Part shown: positions 1-8,429 of the stretch, piece by piece
Layout of the letters: every line of letters begins with the position of its first letter
Numbering within the stretch: the first letter of the stretch is position 1
Source of the DNA: an uncultured Lachnospiraceae bacterium
Lineage (GTDB): Bacteria > Bacillota > Clostridia > Lachnospirales > Lachnospiraceae
DNA: 64,000 nt
Direction of reading: 5' to 3'
Assembly: GCA_910577175.1 (NCBI GenBank)
Contig: CAJTLU010000001.1
Coordinates: 248,001-312,000, forward strand
Position numbers and translations under genes: made by a program
The notes under the pieces: model-generated
What the model was told of the DNA's origin: nothing
Databases searched by the model: none
Seen by the model: the letters and a program-made list of their open reading frames with translations, nothing else

Positions 1-618
1 ATTGACACTTCGGTAATTTCGCGGATTCCGGTCCGGACAAACCGTGATACCAGATATTTTGCGGACAAGTACCAGGGAATGCCGCGGCACGGTTATACGA
101 AGATGTGCGAGAATATGGTGAAGAATCCGAGGATTAAGATTCTTTTAAATACCGATTACAAAGAAATCATCGGAGAGCTTGCATATGAGGCGCTAATTTA
201 CACTGGTCCGACGGATTACTTCTATGATTATAAATACGGGAAAATGGCTTATAGAAGTCTGCGTTTTGAGTTTGAGACCTTTGACTGCGACTCGTATCAG
301 GAGGCGCCGGTTGTAAACTACCCGAATGATTACGATTTCACGAGAATTACGGAGTTTAAGAAGCTGACCTGGCAGAAGCATGATAAGACCACCATTTTAA
401 AGGAGTTCCCGACCTCGGAGGGAGAGCCGTATTATCCGTTCCCGACTGCGGAGTACAAGGAGCAGTTTGCAAAGTACCGTGCCGAGATGGAGAAGGAAAC
501 AAACGTATTTTTCCTTGGCAGGCTGGCGGAGTACCGCTATTACAATATGGACGCTGTGGTGCGGAGCGCGCTGAACCTGTTTGAGGAAAAAATTGCAAAG
601 CAGAGAACAAAGGAGTGA
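1..618 (+). CDS. glf: UDP-galactopyranose mutase, 3' part
   Basis: The reading frame is open from base 1, so the gene starts before the window; about 205 C-terminal residues are present. The protein interconverts UDP-galactopyranose and UDP-galactofuranose with reduced FAD and supplies galactofuranose for surface glycans. Family hallmarks visible are PRHGYTKM near the start, the YTGPTDYFYDYKYG stretch, the YRSLRFEFE strand and a C-terminal FLGRLAEYRYYNMD segment that closes the FAD site. The GT2 gene begins 4 bases after the stop, so the two are probably co-transcribed. Assignment is secure; only the N-terminal Rossmann part is missing from view. Confidence 0.93.
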   Translation: MDTSVISRIPVRTNRDTRYFADKYQGMPRHGYTKMCENMVKNPRIKILLNTDYKEIIGELAYEALIYTGPTDYFYDYKYGKMAYRSLRFEFETFDCDSYQEAPVVNYPNDYDFTRITEFKKLTWQKHDKTTILKEFPTSEGEPYYPFPTAEYKEQFAKYRAEMEKETNVFFLGRLAEYRYYNMDAVVRSALNLFEEKIAKQRTKE

Positions 619-622
619 GCAG

Positions 623-1354
623 ATGGATAAGTTATATATTGTAATTCCTGCCTACAATGAGCAGGAGACGATACAGAGTGTGATTGACGACTGGCATCCG
701 GTTGCCGTAAGCTGCGGCGAGGATTCCCGTCTGGTGATTATTGATGACGGGAGCAAGGACAATACCTATTCCATTTTAAAGGAGGCGGAAAAGAGTCATC
801 CGCAGCTGATTGCGCTGACAAAGCCGAACGGCGGGCATGGCGCGACGTTGTTGTACGGGTATGATTATGCCCTTTCGCAGGGAGCAGAGTATGTGTTCCA
901 GACGGATTCCGACGGGCAGACGAAGGCGGAGGAGTTTGAGCAGTTCTGGAAGCTGCGGTACAACTACGCAATGGTAATCGGACACCGGAACAAGCGGGAA
1001 GACGGCATTTCCAGAGTGTTTGTGACAAAGACGTTAAAGCTTGTCTGTTTCTTGTTCTTCCAGGTTAAGCTGACGGATGCCAATACGCCGTTCCGTTTGA
1101 TGAAGGCAGTCGAGCTAAAAAAGGTGCTGCCGCTGATTCCAAAGGATTATAATCTGTCGAATGTGGTGATTTCCGTAATTTTTGCCAAGAAGAAGCTTCC
1201 GGTTAAGTATATCCCGATTACGTTCCGACCGAGACAGGGCGGCGTCAATTCCATCAATATGAAGCGTATCTTTAAAATTGGAAAACAGGCGGTTGGAGAC
1301 TTTATTAAAATCAATAAGGTTGTGAACCAGGCATGTGAAAAAGAGAGAAAGTAG
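623..1354 (+). CDS. Family 2 glycosyltransferase (polyprenyl-phosphate sugar synthase-like)
   Basis: 243 residues. The N-terminus IVIPAYNEQETI and the metal/nucleotide motif TDSDGQ are those of a GT-A fold GT2 enzyme of the dolichol-phosphate mannosyltransferase type. A hydrophobic patch (LVCFLFFQV) lies mid-protein, but there is no C-terminal pair of membrane helices. The ATG at 623 follows GGAGTGAGC, whereas an upstream in-frame start would overlap glf. It sits between glf and a DUF2298 membrane protein. Inference: it charges a lipid carrier with sugar for a GT-C type transferase. The donor sugar cannot be read from sequence. Confidence 0.85.
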   Translation: MDKLYIVIPAYNEQETIQSVIDDWHPVAVSCGEDSRLVIIDDGSKDNTYSILKEAEKSHPQLIALTKPNGGHGATLLYGYDYALSQGAEYVFQTDSDGQTKAEEFEQFWKLRYNYAMVIGHRNKREDGISRVFVTKTLKLVCFLFFQVKLTDANTPFRLMKAVELKKVLPLIPKDYNLSNVVISVIFAKKKLPVKYIPITFRPRQGGVNSINMKRIFKIGKQAVGDFIKINKVVNQACEKERK

Positions 1355-1391
1355 ACAGCGTCCGGAGTACGGAAAGAATTTATAAGAGAGT

Positions 1392-3779
1392 GTGAAGAAG
1401 CATATGAATAAGAAGAAAATAAGTTTAGCGATACCTTTCGGGTGTCTTGCGGTGATAGTACTGTTTCTTGGCTGGTCAGTTGCAAAGGATTATCTGAAGC
1501 CGGACGATTTTGCACCCTTTTTCCGCTGGTTCCTGACCGTGTTTTTTGTCGGAATCAGTTTTTATCCGCTGGCGGCATGCCTGTTCCGGAAGTTTTCGGA
1601 CAAGGGATATTTTTTCGGGAAGGTGCTTGGAATTGTTATCAGCGGCTGGCTTGTCTGGGTGTTGTCCTCTATCCACCTTGTAAAGTTTACCGCAGTAAGC
1701 TGTTATGTGATACTGGGGCTTTGCGCGGTGGTAAATTACGGCCTTGCAGTATATTTGTGCAAGAAGAAAAAAATCAGGCTCTGTGAGTTTTTCGGACTTA
1801 CGGACGGTTCTGCCGTACTGGCAAAAGCGCTTTGGTATGAGGCAGCTTTCTTTATACTGTTTGCCGTGCTGACCTATTTAAAATGCTTTAATCCGGAAGC
1901 AAACGGAACGGAGCGCTTTATGGACTACGGGTTTATGACCAGTATGATGAAGTCCTCCTATATGCCGCCAGAGGATTTCTGGTTTTCCGGGACTTCTTTA
2001 AATTACTATTATCTGGGGCAGTTTTTTGCAACCTATCTTACAAAGCTTTCCGGAATCACGGTTAATTACGGATACAATCTGGCGTTAATGATGACTGCTT
2101 CGTTTTGTATGATATTGGTATATTCTCTTGTTTCCCGTATCTTTGAGGTATTTATGGGAGAGCGCGCGGATTCCTGCAGACAGCAGAAGAAAAAGACGAT
2201 TGCGTCAGATCCCTTTATTGTGCAGGTGTTCTGCCGTATTGCAGGCATACTGTCCGGTCTTGCAGTTACGTTTGCAAGTTCCTGCCATTACTTTGTATAT
2301 GCAAAGCTGGTGCCGGTGGTAAGGGAAATCCTTGGAATCGAAGGAGAAACCTCTTACTGGTTCCCGGATGCGACCAGATACATCGGCTATCAGAGGGAAG
2401 GAACCGGGGACAAGACAATTCACGAGTTTCCGAGCTATTCTTTTATACTTGGGGATTTGCATGCCCATGTAACGAATATTATTTTTGTACTGACGCTGCT
2501 TGCAGTACTCTTTGCATGGCTTTTATACCGGCGGGAGAGAATGAAAAAGGCTGCGGCGGGAATGTTGGAGCCGGTAGTCTATAAAGCGGAGCTTCTGCAG
2601 CCGCATATTATTGTACTGAGCTTTTTCATTGGTATTTTCCAGATGACAAATTATTGGGATTTTCCGATTTACTTTGTTGTCTGCGGCGCTGTAATATTAG
2701 TATCCAATGCAGTAATCTGCGGTTTTACGAAAAAGACCTTTCTGCTGACCGCGCTGCATGCGGCAGAGTTTATCGTGGTTGCGTTTGTCACGGCGTTTAT
2801 GTTTACTCTGCGGTTTGACAGTATGGCGGGCGGTATTGGGCTTTGCAGTAAGCATACTGAGCTGTATCAGATGATTGTTGTCTGGGCTCTGCCGGTGTTT
2901 ATGGTACTTGGTTATCTGGGTACACTGATTAAGGAAGAGAGAATAAGAAAAAAGGAGCGTCCGGCACAGAGCGAACACCAAAATCCGTTTTTTGCATGGC
3001 TTCAGAATTTGAAAGCAGCGGAATTGTTTCTGCTTATTTTAGGTTTGTGTGCCATCGGTCTTGTACTGCTGCCGGAGGTTGTCTATGTGGTGGACATTTA
3101 CGGCGGTGATTTCCAGAGAGCGAACACGATGTTCAAGCTGACCTATCAGGCGTTCATTTTGTTTGGTATCTGTATGGGAGCGGTAATCGTCAGATATCTG
3201 CTGCTGCCGGGGAATATAAAACAGTTTGCCGCAGGGCTTGTGATTTTGTTTTTCCTGTACCAGAATCTCGGGTATTTCGGAACTTCTTGTGAGACATGGT
3301 TTGGCGATTATAAAAATATGGAACGGTATAAAACGCTTGATGCGGGAGCTTACATTTATGATGTTCATCCGGAGGATGCCAAGGCCATTGCCTGGATGAA
3401 TGAAAACATTGAGGGAAGACCGGTCGTTCTTGAGGCAAACGGAGACAGCTATACGACCTATAACCGTGTGTCAGTGCTGACCGGCTGTCCTACGGTGCTT
3501 GGCTGGCGTACCCATGAATGGCTCTGGAAGGATGATGTGACATTGGTAGATGCGCGTGCGGCGGATATCAAAACGATTTATACCTGCGGCGACAGCGCAG
3601 AAGCGCAGAGGCTTTTGGAAAAATACGATGTGGCCTATCTGTATGTCGGGCGGCTCGAGCGGGAAAAATACATCAAGGAAATTGCGCTGGATTATGATTA
3701 TTTAAAATCGCTCGGTGAGGTAGTGTATGAAGACCCGGAGGAGACTTATTATCAGACGTTTCTTGTAAAAATAAAATAA
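1392..3779 (+). CDS. DUF2298 multispanning membrane protein, putative GT-C glycosyltransferase
   Basis: 795 residues with many hydrophobic segments, about a dozen or more helices. Family signatures are LNYYYLGQFFATYLTK near residue 200 and LGDLHAHVTN near residue 355, an acidic/histidine loop typical of DUF2298 (YYY) proteins. A soluble C-terminal domain of about 150 residues follows the last helix. Start choice is GTG 1392 or ATG 1404; both lie behind a weak purine-rich site. With glf and the GT2 upstream it looks like the membrane step of a glycan or glycolipid pathway, using polyprenyl-phosphate sugar. The biochemical role is inference, as the family is uncharacterised to my knowledge. Confidence 0.8.
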   Translation: MKKHMNKKKISLAIPFGCLAVIVLFLGWSVAKDYLKPDDFAPFFRWFLTVFFVGISFYPLAACLFRKFSDKGYFFGKVLGIVISGWLVWVLSSIHLVKFTAVSCYVILGLCAVVNYGLAVYLCKKKKIRLCEFFGLTDGSAVLAKALWYEAAFFILFAVLTYLKCFNPEANGTERFMDYGFMTSMMKSSYMPPEDFWFSGTSLNYYYLGQFFATYLTKLSGITVNYGYNLALMMTASFCMILVYSLVSRIFEVFMGERADSCRQQKKKTIASDPFIVQVFCRIAGILSGLAVTFASSCHYFVYAKLVPVVREILGIEGETSYWFPDATRYIGYQREGTGDKTIHEFPSYSFILGDLHAHVTNIIFVLTLLAVLFAWLLYRRERMKKAAAGMLEPVVYKAELLQPHIIVLSFFIGIFQMTNYWDFPIYFVVCGAVILVSNAVICGFTKKTFLLTALHAAEFIVVAFVTAFMFTLRFDSMAGGIGLCSKHTELYQMIVVWALPVFMVLGYLGTLIKEERIRKKERPAQSEHQNPFFAWLQNLKAAELFLLILGLCAIGLVLLPEVVYVVDIYGGDFQRANTMFKLTYQAFILFGICMGAVIVRYLLLPGNIKQFAAGLVILFFLYQNLGYFGTSCETWFGDYKNMERYKTLDAGAYIYDVHPEDAKAIAWMNENIEGRPVVLEANGDSYTTYNRVSVLTGCPTVLGWRTHEWLWKDDVTLVDARAADIKTIYTCGDSAEAQRLLEKYDVAYLYVGRLEREKYIKEIALDYDYLKSLGEVVYEDPEETYYQTFLVKIK

Positions 3780-3977
3780 AAAATGTAACGAAAAAGGCGT
3801 ATGAAGGAACAGGAAAGAACGGTGTAATCTTCCAGTGTAAGATTTTTAGGACGGCATATAATATCACCGTAATCGAGAGAGACGGACAGCAGAGATGCAG
3901 TGCGGGTATCAGAGATTACGAAACGAAACTTTTCAAATTGCCCGCATTGCGGGAGGTACGAGAAAGGAGTGAAAGAT

Positions 3978-4181
3978 ATGTCTAAAGGTAGAAATCGTGT
4001 AGAAGTTCCGGAAGCAAGAGAGGCTATGGACCGTTTTAAGATGGAAGTTGCATCTGAAATCGGTGTACCGTTAAAGCAGGGTTATAACGGAGACTTAACC
4101 AGCGCACAGAACGGTTCTGTCGGCGGTGAGATGGTTCGTCAGATGATTAAGCGTCAGGAAGAGTCTATGTCCGGCAAGTAA
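3978..4181 (+). CDS. Alpha/beta-type small acid-soluble spore protein
   Basis: 67 residues. It carries the family block KMEVASEIGVP, which holds the spore protease (GPR) cleavage region, and GYNGDLTSAQNGSVGGEMV, the conserved DNA-binding half. These proteins coat spore DNA and protect it from UV and heat. The ATG at 3978 follows AGAAAGGAGT; the longer open frame upstream is not conserved in type. A strong terminator follows within 30 bases, so the gene is monocistronic, as expected for a forespore-specific transcript. I could not convincingly place a sigma-G promoter in the 198-base upstream gap. Confidence 0.95.
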   Translation: MSKGRNRVEVPEAREAMDRFKMEVASEIGVPLKQGYNGDLTSAQNGSVGGEMVRQMIKRQEESMSGK

Positions 4182-4211
4182 TAAGGAATAGCAAGTAAGA
4201 AAACAAAAAAG

Positions 4212-4250
4212 ACCGGGGTCGTTACAAAAGGTAGCGGCCCCGGTTTTTTA
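4212..4250 (+). terminator. Rho-independent terminator after the spore protein gene
   Basis: GC-rich inverted repeat ACCGGGGTCGTTAC / GTAGCGGCCCCGGT with an AAAAG loop, followed directly by TTTTTT. Confidence 0.93.
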
Positions 4251-4308
4251 ATTGTTTTTGAGGTTTTGCATATTGCATGCCGTTTTATGTTCGAGAGGTA
4301 TTCCGCTT

Positions 4309-4396
4309 TTTGTAAGAAGCCGCTATGCCCGGAACCGCCGCGCTTTTTGCAACAGTTCCTCTTTTCAGGGTACCAAAAAAATGCGGAAACGCAAGA
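4309..4396. repeat. Dispersed hairpin (TTGTAAGAAG type) and TIR-like fragment
   Basis: This gap holds TTGTAAGAAG, then GGAACCGCCGCGC...GCAACAGTTCC, close to the block at 59754-59816, and then AAAATGCGGAAACGCAAG, which matches the terminal sequence of the dispersed palindrome family described in the findings. It lies directly upstream of the rsmD promoter. Confidence 0.55.
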
Positions 4397-4403
4397 AAAA
4401 AGG

Positions 4404-4432
4404 TTGCAATTCATTTCAAGATGCGCTACACT
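4404..4432 (+). promoter_or_regulatory. Sigma-A-type promoter of rsmD-coaD
   Basis: TTGCAA, 17-base spacer, TACACT. The -10 ends 37 bases before the rsmD start codon. Confidence 0.6.
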
Positions 4433-4469
4433 AAAATAAGTTATATATGTTTTGATTGGAGGACGGGCC

Positions 4470-5024
4470 ATGAGAGTGATTGCCGGTTCGAGGCGGAGTA
4501 TCCGGCTGATAACCGTAAAGGGAGAACAGGTCCGCCCGACAACAGACCGGATAAAGGAAACACTGTTTAACATACTGCAGCCGCATCTGGCAGGGTGCAG
4601 CTTTTTGGATTTGTTTTCCGGAAGTGGCGCAATCGGCATCGAAGCTTTAAGCCGGGGGGCAAAAGAGGCGATGCTTATAGAGCGGGACAGGGAAGCGGTT
4701 TCGTGTATCAGGACAAACCTGAAGGCAACGCGCTTTGAAGATACTGCGGTGTTAAAGCAGGGAGATGTACTGGCGGTGCTCCGTATGATGCGGCACGCAC
4801 CTTTTGATATTATTTTTATGGACCCGCCCTACAGGTCCGGAATCGAGGCGCAGGTGCTTTCTGCATTAAATGCGTCGGCGCTTGTGGACGAGCATACCAT
4901 TGTGATAATCGAAGCATCGGCGGATACGGATGCCGGCTTTGCAGAGGAACTTGGTTTTTCCGTCTATCGGGAAAAAAAGTACGGTTCCAATAAACACATA
5001 TTTTTGGAAAAGAGGAAAGCATGA
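4470..5024 (+). CDS. rsmD: 16S rRNA (guanine(966)-N(2))-methyltransferase RsmD
   Basis: 184 residues. It methylates N2 of G966 in 16S rRNA using S-adenosylmethionine. It shows the N-terminal RVIAGSRRS and RPTTDRIKETLFN motifs, the SAM-binding DLFSGSGAIGIEALSRGA and the catalytic MDPPY. The start is ATG 4470 behind TTGGAGGAC; a TTG 18 bases upstream is less likely because it precedes that site. The stop overlaps the coaD start by 4 bases (ATGA), showing translational coupling. The rsmD-coaD pairing is widely conserved in Firmicutes. Confidence 0.96.
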   Translation: MRVIAGSRRSIRLITVKGEQVRPTTDRIKETLFNILQPHLAGCSFLDLFSGSGAIGIEALSRGAKEAMLIERDREAVSCIRTNLKATRFEDTAVLKQGDVLAVLRMMRHAPFDIIFMDPPYRSGIEAQVLSALNASALVDEHTIVIIEASADTDAGFAEELGFSVYREKKYGSNKHIFLEKRKA

Positions 5025-5512
5025 GAAAAGGAATTTATCCGGGAAGTTTTGACCCGGTGACACTGGGGCACCTTGATATTATCCGCAGGGCGTCCGAACT
5101 GGTAGATGAACTGGTGATTGCAGTTTTGCGCAACAATGCAAAGAAGAGCCTGTTTTCCGTCGAAGAGCGTATCGGGTTTCTGAAACAGGTGACAGCGGAT
5201 ATTCCAAGGGTTAAAGTGATTTCTTTTGGCGGGCTTTTAGTTGACTGTGCAGTAGAATATGGTACGCGCACGATTATCCGGGGGCTTCGTGCAGTAACCG
5301 ATTTTGAGTATGAGCTGCAATTAGCGCAGACCAATAAGCGTCTGCGGCCGGACATTGATACCGTGTTTCTCACGACGAACGTGGAGTATGCATATTTAAG
5401 CTCCAGCGTAGTCCGGGAGATTGCCGGGTACGGCGGCGACATCAGCCACTTTGTGCCGGAATGTATTATTGAGGATGTTTATAAAAAAGCAAAGCGAGGC
5501 GAGGAAGTATGA
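5021..5512 (+). CDS. coaD: Phosphopantetheine adenylyltransferase
   Basis: 163 residues, the usual family length. It catalyses the penultimate step of coenzyme A synthesis, joining ATP and 4'-phosphopantetheine to give dephospho-CoA. The nucleotidyltransferase motif GSFDPVTLGHLDII (T/HxGH) and the C-terminal SSSVVREIA motif are intact, as is RGLRAVTDFEYELQ. It overlaps rsmD by 4 bases upstream and the next coiled-coil gene by 4 bases downstream, so the three genes form one tight operon. Confidence 0.97.
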   Translation: MRKGIYPGSFDPVTLGHLDIIRRASELVDELVIAVLRNNAKKSLFSVEERIGFLKQVTADIPRVKVISFGGLLVDCAVEYGTRTIIRGLRAVTDFEYELQLAQTNKRLRPDIDTVFLTTNVEYAYLSSSVVREIAGYGGDISHFVPECIIEDVYKKAKRGEEV

Positions 5513-6156
5513 GTACAAAAAGAATTGAACAGCTGATAGAGGAGATTTTTGAATTTGTGGAAAGCTGTAAGGCATCTGCTTTTTCCGGTTCTAAAGTCAT
5601 CGTGCCGAAGGAGGAGCTTTATGATTTGCTGGATGAGCTGCGTCTGAAGGTGCCGGAGGAAATCAAGCGCTGCCAGAAAATGATTGCAAACAGAGATGCG
5701 ATTATTGCGGATGCGGAGCATAAGGCAGTAGCCATCGAGCAGTCGGCAAGGCAGCAGGCGCAGATTCTGATTAACGAAAACGAGATTACCCAGGGGGCTT
5801 ATTATCAGGCGAACGAGATGATGCGTCAGGCAACGGAGCAGAGAGATGCCATGTTGTCACAGGCGACACAGGATGCTATGCAGATTACGCAGGGGGCGCT
5901 CAGTTACGCCAACGATATGCTTTCTAATGTAGAGCAGGTGCTTTCCTCTTCTTATGAAATCACAAAGAACCGTTCTGATGCGATGTTAGAGGCGCTGCGC
6001 CAGAACCTTGCGATTGTGACTGAGAACCGGAAGGAGCTGTTAGGCGGGATAGAGCCGCAGGGGACAAAGCAGGCACAGACAGCCGAGGAGCAGGCAGAGG
6101 ACTTTGAATTTGATGAGGACATCTTTTTGAACCAGGTGGACGATGACGAGGAGTAG
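5509..6156 (+). CDS. Coiled-coil protein, ATP synthase subunit B/H-like, function unknown
   Basis: 215 residues, mostly charged alpha helix without membrane segments. Residues about 20-175 form a long coiled coil rich in Glu, Gln and Ala (for example AEHKAVAIEQSARQQAQIL), and the C-terminus is very acidic (DFEFDEDIF, DDDEE). Such proteins are often auto-annotated as V-type ATPase subunit H or DivIVA-like because of the coiled coil. There is no ATPase operon here, so that name is not supported. Its stable position after coaD suggests a housekeeping role, possibly in division or envelope organisation (inference). Confidence 0.75.
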   Translation: MSTKRIEQLIEEIFEFVESCKASAFSGSKVIVPKEELYDLLDELRLKVPEEIKRCQKMIANRDAIIADAEHKAVAIEQSARQQAQILINENEITQGAYYQANEMMRQATEQRDAMLSQATQDAMQITQGALSYANDMLSNVEQVLSSSYEITKNRSDAMLEALRQNLAIVTENRKELLGGIEPQGTKQAQTAEEQAEDFEFDEDIFLNQVDDDEE

Positions 6157-6162
6157 AGTGCT

Positions 6163-7116
6163 TTAAATCCACAGGTAGAGGAACATTAACGCTGCAGAGA
6201 TTACAGCGGCGGCAGCCTTAGTCAGAAGATAGTGTGCAAACGGAAGTCTGCTTTCCGCAAGCACACTTTTTGTTTGTGCGGCGGCGGAAAGCCCGCCGAA
6301 GGTGACAAAGGCAGTAACCAGAGGAAAGAGGACGCTTCTTTTTAATGGAAGTGCCGCCAGTGCCGTACACCCGGTGGTAATTTCCAAAAGAGAGCCGATG
6401 CAGGCGCAAAGAAAAGGCGGAAGAGGCATTTTTGTAAGGAGCTCCGCAAGGACGGAAAAAAGAATAATGTAGCCTCCGACTCTGGTAAGGACAGAAAAGG
6501 CCTGCTCAATGGCAGAGTCTAACAGCAGGAAAGAAAAGGAAAAGCTTTTGGCAGGAAGTTCTGCCGGAAGCTTGTTTTTTTTCCGGTCAGCAGAAAAAGC
6601 GGCATTCCGGGGGCGCAAAAGGATAGCGGAAAGCATGGAAGAAAAGATAACGATGAAAAACAGCGGATAGCGGAGGGACGGAGCGTTTAACACCGAAACG
6701 GAAATATAGCCGAGCAGAAATAAGGGGCTTGGATTATTGCACAAGGGAAGAAGGTACGTCCCTTCTTTTTTTGTAATCTGTCCGTGTTCGACTAAGGAAG
6801 CAATTGTTTTTGCGCCGACCGGAAGTCCGGCAAGCAGTCCTATGACAATCGCATAGCACCCCGGCGGACTGCAGCGGAACACAGGAGAAAGCAGAGGGGA
6901 GAGACGGCGAGCCAGACTATCGGAAAGCCCTGTAGATAAAAAGAGGGTAGATAAAATCAAAAAGGGAAGCAGGCTTGGCAGTACCTGATTGAACCAGAGA
7001 AGAAGCCCGTTTTTAGCACCGGAAAGCGCCGGAGCAGGAAAAAGTAAAAGGAGACACAGAAAAAGCAGCATTCCACCTTTGAGAAGAAAGGAACGCACAG
7101 AAGAGGAAGGAGTCAT
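6163..7116 (-). CDS. ylbJ: Sporulation integral membrane protein YlbJ-like (nucleoside-recognition fold)
   Basis: 317 residues with about eight hydrophobic helices. Recognisable blocks are WFNQVLPSLLPFLILS near the N-terminus, GLLAGLPVGAKTIASL and LCNNPSPLFLLGYISVSVL in the middle. In Bacillus subtilis YlbJ is needed for spore cortex formation. I chose the ATG at 7116, 7 bases after the tmcAL stop; the longer frame would overlap tmcAL by 74 bases. It converges with the coaD operon, with 6 bases between stops. Its neighbours rsmD, coaD and tmcAL are also ylb-cluster genes in Bacillus, which supports the name. Confidence 0.85.
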   Translation of the reverse strand: MTPSSSVRSFLLKGGMLLFLCLLLLFPAPALSGAKNGLLLWFNQVLPSLLPFLILSTLFLSTGLSDSLARRLSPLLSPVFRCSPPGCYAIVIGLLAGLPVGAKTIASLVEHGQITKKEGTYLLPLCNNPSPLFLLGYISVSVLNAPSLRYPLFFIVIFSSMLSAILLRPRNAAFSADRKKNKLPAELPAKSFSFSFLLLDSAIEQAFSVLTRVGGYIILFSVLAELLTKMPLPPFLCACIGSLLEITTGCTALAALPLKRSVLFPLVTAFVTFGGLSAAAQTKSVLAESRLPFAHYLLTKAAAAVISAALMFLYLWI

Positions 7117-7123
7117 AACTGCC

Positions 7124-8362
7124 TCACCCGGAGGTTGTATTTGTGATAATATATGAAAAGTCATCCGGCAAAAGAACGCCGTATTTCTGACAGGCAACCC
7201 GGTTATAGCAGTCTGCCGCGGTAATATCGAAGGAAAGCAGCTCGTTTTCTGCCGGGGTACAGCGTGTCTTTTTCTGGGCTAGTTTTGTCAGAAGCGGAAG
7301 CGAGGCGGCTGTTTTCATATGATGCAAAAGCGGTGTTGCGCTTTTACGGAAACCCAGAATACGCGCATAGCCGGTATCCTCCCTGCGGAAGCGTTCAAGG
7401 GCGTCCTTGCGGAGCTGAAACAGGATATGGAGCAGGCACCGCTCAACGCGTGTGCGGGTGTACTGCTTTGTTTTGATGTGTTCGAGAAACGCTTCATAGG
7501 AGCATGCAGGGAAGCGTGCGGAAAGCCTTGCCGCAAGCTCCGGGGAAACATCCGCATAGGAAGAAAGCGCTCCTGTGGCAGCAGCGATATCGGCAGCGGT
7601 ACGGTACAGTAGGAAGAAATCCTCCGCAAAAAGAGGAGCGTATGGCTTGCGGCGCAGGATAGCTGCGGCAGGGGCCGGGAGCCCGGAAAGAAATTCTTCC
7701 GGAAAGGAGGCGCCCGGCGTCAGCAGGGTGCGCAGGGCAGAGGCGGAAGAAAAGCCCGTGGCAGAAAGGGTAGTGTCATGGTAGCCGGAGCCGTTACGGA
7801 CAATGGCAAAGGGACGGATGGAGCTATTTCTGCGGTGCAGGGCTTTGCAGTACTCCAAGCCGAGCAGGGCATTTGGGGAGGAGAGTAAGGACAGGGCTTC
7901 CTCCGGCAAAAAGGCGCGTGCGGCAGAAAGTCTTGCCGCCGGAAAGGTAAGACCCGTGCGGAGCTCCCTTTTTAAAGCAGCCCGGTAGGCAGGCGGCTCC
8001 TCACAGAGAAATGCGGCGGTTTCGGTAAAAAGGGAAACTGGTGCCGCTGTTTCTGTGCCGAAGCAGAGGCTCTTCACGACGCCGAGCCTGTCTAAGACCG
8101 AAACTGCACCTGTTGCAAAGTATTCTGCGCTTCCAGTGGCATAGCAGAACGGCAGCTCTAAAACAACATCCGCGCCGCAGGCCAGAGCACATTCAGCCCG
8201 GGTAAACTTATCCAGGCATGCAGGGATTCCACGCTGGGTGAAGTCGCCGCTCATAATGGCAATCACATAGTCTGCGCCGGTAAGGCGTTTTGTTTCTTCG
8301 ATATGGTACTGATGCCCCTTGTGAAAGGGATTGTATTCCACAATAATTCCCGCAGCGTTCAA
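7124..8362 (-). CDS. tmcAL: tRNA(Met) cytidine acetate ligase TmcAL
   Basis: 412 residues. It acetylates the wobble cytidine (C34) of elongator tRNA-Met from acetate and ATP. The nucleotidyltransferase-like N-terminus AAGIIVEYNPFHKGHQYHI and the MSGDFTQRG motif identify the family (formerly YlbM). The start is a TTG at 8362, 7 bases behind AAAGGAGG; the 42 residues encoded upstream in frame look non-coding. It is the first gene of a tmcAL-ylbJ operon. This gene family was once annotated simply as nucleotidyltransferase. Confidence 0.93.
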   Translation of the reverse strand: MNAAGIIVEYNPFHKGHQYHIEETKRLTGADYVIAIMSGDFTQRGIPACLDKFTRAECALACGADVVLELPFCYATGSAEYFATGAVSVLDRLGVVKSLCFGTETAAPVSLFTETAAFLCEEPPAYRAALKRELRTGLTFPAARLSAARAFLPEEALSLLSSPNALLGLEYCKALHRRNSSIRPFAIVRNGSGYHDTTLSATGFSSASALRTLLTPGASFPEEFLSGLPAPAAAILRRKPYAPLFAEDFFLLYRTAADIAAATGALSSYADVSPELAARLSARFPACSYEAFLEHIKTKQYTRTRVERCLLHILFQLRKDALERFRREDTGYARILGFRKSATPLLHHMKTAASLPLLTKLAQKKTRCTPAENELLSFDITAADCYNRVACQKYGVLLPDDFSYIITNTTSG

Positions 8363-8429
8363 GACAGCGCCTCCTTTCAGACAGTGCCGGACGACACCGG
8401 CAGATGCGGCAGAACTCCTGAGCCATGTA

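Noticed and set aside
5509..6156. Subunit of a V- or F-type ATPase
   Set aside because: Similarity is only a generic coiled coil; there are no other ATPase genes and no membrane anchor.
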